In this document: piece after piece, positions 5,474-8,519 of the stretch
Numbering within the stretch: the stretch's first letter is position 1
Layout of the letters: every line of letters begins with the position of its first letter
From: Dictyoglomaceae bacterium
GTDB taxonomy: Bacteria; Dictyoglomota; Dictyoglomia; Dictyoglomales; Dictyoglomaceae
NCBI GenBank assembly: GCA_026417425.1
Contig: JAOADF010000004.1
Location: 1-8,519, forward strand
DNA length: 8,519 nucleotides
Direction of reading: 5' to 3'
Notes under the pieces: model-generated
The model's input: only the letters and a program-made list of their open reading frames with translations
Database searches by the model: none
Told to the model about the DNA's origin: nothing
Translations under genes and position numbers: made by a program

Positions 5474-6829
5474 TTATATCCTTGGTAAATCTTTTAATGC
5501 TTCTTCTACTTTTTCTCTTGGATATGCAAAGTTTTCTAATTTCCCTGCAAAGTATTGATCGTAGGCAGAAAGATCAAAAAATCCATGACCACTAAGATTA
5601 AACAATATTACTCTTTTCTCTCCCTTTTCCTTTGCATCCTTTGCCTCATCAATTACTGCTTTGATGGCATGGGCAGATTCGGGTGCAGGAACTATTCCTT
5701 CGGTTCTTGCAAAAATTACTGCGGATTCAAAAACGTCTAATTGATGGTAGGCTACAGCAGATATAAATCCATTATGATATAGAGCGCTAACAATAGGAGC
5801 CATCCCATGATATCTTAATCCTCCCGCATGGATTCCTGGGGGAATGAAGTTATGTCCTAAAGTATACATTTTTATGAGAGGAGTAGTTTTTGCTGTATCT
5901 CCAAAATCATAGGTGTAAACTCCTCTTGTCAGGCTGGGACATGATTCAGGCTCAACTGCAATGACCCTTATTTTTTTCCCTTTAAATTTTTCCCTTAAAA
6001 ATGGAAAGGAAATTCCTGCAAAATTACTTCCTCCTCCTACGCATCCAATCACTACATCGGGAAATTCGCCAGCTATTTCCATTTGTAATAAAGCTTCTTC
6101 TCCAATTATTGTTTGATGTAATAGAACATGATTTAATACACTGCCTAAGGAATATTTGGTGTCATCCCTTTTTACTGCATCTTCTACTGCCTCACTAATA
6201 GCAATTCCTAAAGATCCTAAGGATTCTGGATTCTTTTCTAAGATCTTTCTTCCTGAATCTGTATCAGGACTTGGGCTGGGAACAACCTTTGCTCCCCAAG
6301 TTTCCATGAGAGATCTCCTATAAGGCTTTTGAAAATAGCTTACCTTTACCATATAAACTTTACATTCTAATCCAAAAAGATTACAAGCAAAAGCTAAGGC
6401 GGATCCCCATTGTCCTGCTCCTGTTTCTGTGGTTAATCTTTTTACTCCCTCTAATTTATTAAAATAAGCCTGAGCTACAGCAGTATTTGGTTTATGGCTT
6501 CCTGGAGGACTTACTCCTTCATATTTGTAATATATATGGGCAGGAGTATCTAAATATTTTTCTAAGCTCAATGCTCTATATAGGGGGGTAGGTCTCCACA
6601 TTTTATATATTCTTAAAATTTCATCGGGAATGGGAATATACCTTTCAGTACTCACTTCTTGTTGAATTAGGGACATAGGGAAAATGGGAGATAAATCTTC
6701 AGGACCTACAGGATTTCCTGTGGCAGGATGTAAGACTGGTGGCATAGGAAAAGGAAGATCTGCTAAGATATTATACCATTCCCTTGGAATCTTCTCTTCT
6801 TCTAATAAAATTTTCCTCTTGATCTCCAT
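5474..6829 (-). CDS. trpB: Tryptophan synthase beta chain, TrpB2 type
   Basis: A 451-residue PLP enzyme that joins indole with L-serine to give L-tryptophan. The PLP lysine is K113 in GSHKPNT. The catalytic glutamate is E135 in TETGAGQWG, where Trp after Gln (and not His) is typical of the TrpB2 group. The cofactor phosphate loop is GGGSN (265-269), and the C-terminal end carries [12 protein letters not shown] and FNLSGHG. The long N-terminal extension ([21 protein letters not shown]) is also a TrpB2 trait. The start is the ATG at 6827-6829 with AAAGGAGGG at 6836-6844; a longer frame up to 6916 runs through the T-box terminator and is not used. No trpA is adjacent; TrpB2 proteins often bind TrpA poorly and may serve indole salvage. 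Control is by the tRNA-Trp T-box upstream. Confidence 0.96.
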   Translation of the reverse strand: MEIKRKILLEEEKIPREWYNILADLPFPMPPVLHPATGNPVGPEDLSPIFPMSLIQQEVSTERYIPIPDEILRIYKMWRPTPLYRALSLEKYLDTPAHIYYKYEGVSPPGSHKPNTAVAQAYFNKLEGVKRLTTETGAGQWGSALAFACNLFGLECKVYMVKVSYFQKPYRRSLMETWGAKVVPSPSPDTDSGRKILEKNPESLGSLGIAISEAVEDAVKRDDTKYSLGSVLNHVLLHQTIIGEEALLQMEIAGEFPDVVIGCVGGGSNFAGISFPFLREKFKGKKIRVIAVEPESCPSLTRGVYTYDFGDTAKTTPLIKMYTLGHNFIPPGIHAGGLRYHGMAPIVSALYHNGFISAVAYHQLDVFESAVIFARTEGIVPAPESAHAIKAVIDEAKDAKEKGEKRVILFNLSGHGFFDLSAYDQYFAGKLENFAYPREKVEEALKDLPRI

Positions 6830-6835
6830 AGAGAA

Positions 6836-6844
6836 CCCTCCTTT
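6836..6844 (-). promoter_or_regulatory. Ribosome binding site that fixes the trpB2 start
   Basis: AAAGGAGGG on the minus strand is six bases before the ATG at 6829 and downstream of the T-box terminator. It rules out the longer upstream frame. Confidence 0.85.
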
Positions 6845-6860
6845 AAAAAAGTTTTTAAAT

Positions 6861-6902
6861 AAAAAAGCCTCCTCGCCCATTAAAGGACGAGAAGGCTTTT
6901 TT
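6861..6902 (-). terminator. T-box terminator hairpin of trpB2
   Basis: On the minus strand an 18-base arm (6902-6885, AAAAAAGCCTTCTCGTCC) pairs with GGGCGAGGAGGCTTTTTT (6878-6861) with two G-U pairs and a 6-base loop, ending in a U-run. Its first arm overlaps the antiterminator: CTCGTCC can pair with GG...ACGAG of the T-box bulge instead. Confidence 0.92.
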
Positions 6903-7157
6903 TCTCGTGGTGCCACCTTACTTAGGCATCATTGCCTCTCTCTTTTTGGGTACGGGAGATTATCCTTACTCCGATACCCTTTGCCCTGATAACGGTGGCA
7001 TCATCCGTTGGAGCCTACTCAAGGATATTATTCCCTTTTTCGGTCCAAAGCTCCCGGGTCCATTCACCACCTACAGGATAGCTGGCTCACACCTTTTCCC
7101 AGCCTCTCTGAATCCTGCTTATGGTGGCTACTACTCCCATTCTTAGCCTTTAACTTT
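6861..7157 (-). ncRNA. T-box riboswitch, tRNA-Trp specific, controlling trpB2
   Basis: The minus-strand leader contains all T-box parts. Stem I is supported by nested pairings: CCACC with GGTGG, CAGGAT with ATCCTG, GCTGG with CCAGC, and the typical distal AGAGAG...GGTGTGAGCCAGC. The specifier loop reads GTGAA-TGG-ACC, placing UGG (Trp) at 7062-7060. Stem II has GGAGC pairing with GCTCC and a GAGTAGG S-turn-like motif; AACGG...CCGTT and GGGTA...TACCC stems follow. The T-box itself is AAGGTGGCACC (6919-6909). Its bulge UGGC would pair with a GCCA tRNA end, and bacterial tRNA-Trp has G at the discriminator position, which independently supports Trp. Uncharged tRNA-Trp should stabilise the antiterminator (ACGAG with CTCGT, plus AAGG with CCTT) and let transcription reach trpB2; charged tRNA leaves the terminator to form. 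Confidence 0.95.
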
Positions 7158-7163
7158 TGTAAA

Positions 7164-7192
7164 ATTATACATTAGAAATATTTATATTGCAA
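7164..7192 (-). promoter_or_regulatory. Promoter of the T-box/trpB2 transcript
   Basis: TTGCAA (7192-7187) and a perfect TATAAT (7169-7164) are 17 bases apart on the minus strand. Transcription would begin near 7157, just before T-box stem I, which makes the match convincing. Confidence 0.7.
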
Positions 7193-7315
7193 ATTTAAAA
7201 GGGTTAATCCAGAAATTCTTCTTAAAAAAATTTATATATAGGTATATACTAATTAAATATTGTCTTTTAAAATAATTTAGAGTTAGATATAAAATAGAAA
7301 AGGGAGGTTTAAAAT

Positions 7316-7876
7316 ATGGATGTTAAAGATGCCATATATAATAGAAGAGCTTATAGATTAATAGAACCCATCGAGATAACAGAGGAATTAATAAAAGATT
7401 TAGGAGAGAAAGCTAGTCTTTCTCCTTCTTGTTTTAATAATCAACCATGGAGATTTATATTTGTATATGAAAGAGAAGTATTAGAGAAATTATTTACCGC
7501 ATTATCATCAGGAAATAAATGGGCAACCAATTCCTCTCTTATTGTTGTGGTATTTACTAAAAAGGATTTGGACTGTGTAATAAAAGAGAGGGAATATGCA
7601 TTATTTGATACAGGAATAGCAACAGGTTTTATGATTTTAAGAGCTGTAGAGTTAGGATTAGTTGCCCATCCCATTGCAGGTTATGATGAGGAAAAGGTAA
7701 AAGAGATTCTTGATATTCCAAAGGATATGACTGTTATTACTTTATTAGTCTTTGGAAAAAAAACAGAAAAAATTAATCCATTATTAAGTGAAGATCAAAT
7801 AGAAAGAGAAAAGATAAGACCTCAGAGACTTAGTTTAGATAAAATTCTTTACCTAAATAAATATACTCCCCTATGA
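7316..7876 (+). CDS. Nitroreductase-family flavoprotein
   Basis: A 186-residue cytoplasmic protein, short for the family. Expected features are visible: NRRAYR at 9-14 (the RRS/T.R-type FMN phosphate contact), SPSCFNNQPWRFIFV (about 36-50) with the Asn-Gln-Pro-Trp FMN-binding stretch, and the helix FDTGIATGFMILRAVELGLVAHPIAGYDEEKVKEIL with its usual G-L-...-P pattern. Such proteins hold FMN, usually act as dimers, and reduce nitro groups, quinones or flavins with NAD(P)H; the true substrate cannot be read here. The ATG has GGGAGG seven bases upstream. The 123 bases before it (7193-7315) back onto the trpB2 promoter and show no convincing -35/-10 pair. It precedes another flavoprotein gene by 90 bases; the two may be co-expressed. 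Confidence 0.88.
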   Translation: MDVKDAIYNRRAYRLIEPIEITEELIKDLGEKASLSPSCFNNQPWRFIFVYEREVLEKLFTALSSGNKWATNSSLIVVVFTKKDLDCVIKEREYALFDTGIATGFMILRAVELGLVAHPIAGYDEEKVKEILDIPKDMTVITLLVFGKKTEKINPLLSEDQIEREKIRPQRLSLDKILYLNKYTPL

Positions 7877-7926
7877 ACCATTAATTTAAAAAATCAAAAA
7901 AATTTTTATTTTTAAAATTTAAAGAG

Positions 7927-7932
7927 TATAAT
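7927..7932 (+). promoter_or_regulatory. Possible -10 box before the flavoprotein gene at 7967
   Basis: A perfect TATAAT occurs 34 bases before the ATG, but the bases 17 upstream (TTTTAT) are a poor -35. The gap is nearly pure A and T, so chance is a real explanation. Confidence 0.3.
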
Positions 7933-7966
7933 AAAAATTATAAAAATTTTTAAGGAGATTTACATT

Positions 7967-8519
7967 ATGAAAATTCCAAGTTTAAAAATTGGAGACTTAG
8001 TTGCAAGAATTCCGATAATCCAAGGAGGAATGGCTGTAGGAATTTCCCTTTCAGGTTTAGCATCTGCAGTAGCGGAAGAAGGCGGAATTGGAGTTATAGC
8101 TACTGCAGGTATTGGTATGCTGGAACATGACTTTGGAAATAATTTTTTAGAAGCAAATATCAGGGCATTAAGAAAAGAGATTAGGAAGGCAAGAGAAAAA
8201 ACAAAAGGAATAATTGGTGTGAATATTATGGTTGCTTTAACAAATTTTATAGACATGGTAAAAACTTCTATAGAGGAGAAGGTAGATATTATTTTTGCAG
8301 GTGCAGGCTTACCTTTGGATTTACCTAAATATCTTACAAAGGAAAGTAGGACAAAATTAGTTCCTATTGTTTCTTCAAGTAGGGCTGCAAGAATTATCGC
8401 AAAAACCTGGATAGATAAATTTAATTATGTTCCCGATGCTTTTGTTGTAGAAGGACCTTTGGCAGGAGGGCATTTAGGATTCAAGAAAGAAGAATTAGAT
8501 GATCCAAATATTACACTAG
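7967..8519 (+). CDS. Nitronate monooxygenase/FabK-like TIM-barrel flavoprotein, C-terminus beyond window
   Basis: The first 184 codons are present, open to the window edge. The N-terminus IPIIQGGMAVGISLSGLASAVAEEGGIGVIAT (about 15-46) is the FMN-binding start of the 2-nitropropane dioxygenase/nitronate monooxygenase family. GVNIMVAL (84-91), DIIFAGAGLPLDLP (107-120) and VPIVSSSRAA follow the barrel strands. EGPLAGGHLGF (162-172) carries His169, the likely catalytic base of nitronate monooxygenases in the AGGH motif. Members oxidise alkyl nitronates with FMN; close relatives include enoyl-ACP reductase II (FabK), so substrate is uncertain. The start is ATG with AAGGAG (7952-7957) nine bases upstream. 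It follows the nitroreductase gene on the same strand, and the pair may handle nitro compounds or quinones together, an inference. Confidence 0.9.
   Translation, partial: MKIPSLKIGDLVARIPIIQGGMAVGISLSGLASAVAEEGGIGVIATAGIGMLEHDFGNNFLEANIRALRKEIRKAREKTKGIIGVNIMVALTNFIDMVKTSIEEKVDIIFAGAGLPLDLPKYLTKESRTKLVPIVSSSRAARIIAKTWIDKFNYVPDAFVVEGPLAGGHLGFKKEELDDPNITL

Noticed and set aside
6830..6916. 29-residue N-terminal extension of TrpB2 starting at 6916
   Set aside because: It would be translated through the T-box bulge and terminator hairpin from a GTG with no ribosome site; a strong site at 6836-6844 serves the ATG at 6829.
6907..7146. 79-residue plus-strand frame between trpB2 and the nitroreductase gene
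   Set aside because: It is antisense to the T-box, whose pairing explains the GC-richer sequence.
7891..7926. A/T hairpin after the nitroreductase gene as a terminator
   Set aside because: The pairing is between pure A and T runs with no GC core, so a stable terminator cannot be supported.
7960..8256. 98-residue minus-strand frame with hydrophobic Pro-rich sequence
   Set aside because: It lies antisense within the start of the nitronate monooxygenase-like gene, whose motifs are clear.
1..8519. CRISPR array, insertion sequence, tRNA or rRNA gene
   Set aside because: No regularly spaced repeats, transposase motifs, terminal inverted repeats, or tRNA/rRNA signatures were seen; the tRNA-like signals near 6909-7062 belong to the T-box.

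Overview
The window is AT-rich, with A/T-ending codons, purine-rich Shine-Dalgarno sites and several TTG starts. The gene set (stand-alone TrpB2-type tryptophan synthase beta chain behind a T-box, bacterial RRM protein, bacterial Clp1/Grc3-like kinase, LCP protein) points to a low-GC thermophilic bacterium. My best guess is a Dictyoglomus-like lineage; this is inferred from gene types and base composition and was not tested by any search.

Layout. Positions 1-801 (minus strand) hold a gene for a long helical protein that runs into what looks like the start of a PD-(D/E)XK nuclease domain. It is broken by a one-base shift at a run of seven A's and continues past the left edge. A gene-poor stretch follows (802-1528). 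A GntR-type HTH / sugar-binding-type repressor lies at 1529-2554. A strong promoter at 2592-2620 then drives a 223-base structured leader and a small single-RRM RNA-binding protein (2850-3128), which ends at a clear terminator (3244-3271). Next comes a tight plus-strand operon of an LCP-family cell-envelope protein, the ribosome silencing factor RsfS, and a Clp1/Grc3-type P-loop polynucleotide-kinase-like protein (3298-5470). It meets the trpB2 gene tail to tail (5474-6829, minus), with a near-perfect hairpin serving as terminator inside the last codons of the kinase gene. trpB2 is preceded by a complete T-box riboswitch (about 6861-7157) whose specifier reads UGG (Trp), with its own promoter. 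On the other side a nitroreductase-family protein (7316-7876) and the first 184 codons of a nitronate monooxygenase/FabK-like flavoprotein (from 7967) run rightward to the edge.

How it fits together. trpB2 is probably switched on by uncharged tRNA-Trp and would make tryptophan from indole or work with a TrpA encoded elsewhere; no trpA is in the window. The RRM gene looks post-transcriptionally controlled: its leader can form mutually exclusive hairpins, one pairing reaches over the Shine-Dalgarno site, and a piece of the promoter/leader is repeated just after the stop codon. The LCP-rsfS-kinase operon mixes envelope assembly, ribosome silencing and a probable RNA-end kinase. The most rewarding places for a second look are the RRM leader and its flanking repeat, the frameshifted gene at the left edge, the Trp T-box, and the bacterial Clp1-like kinase.
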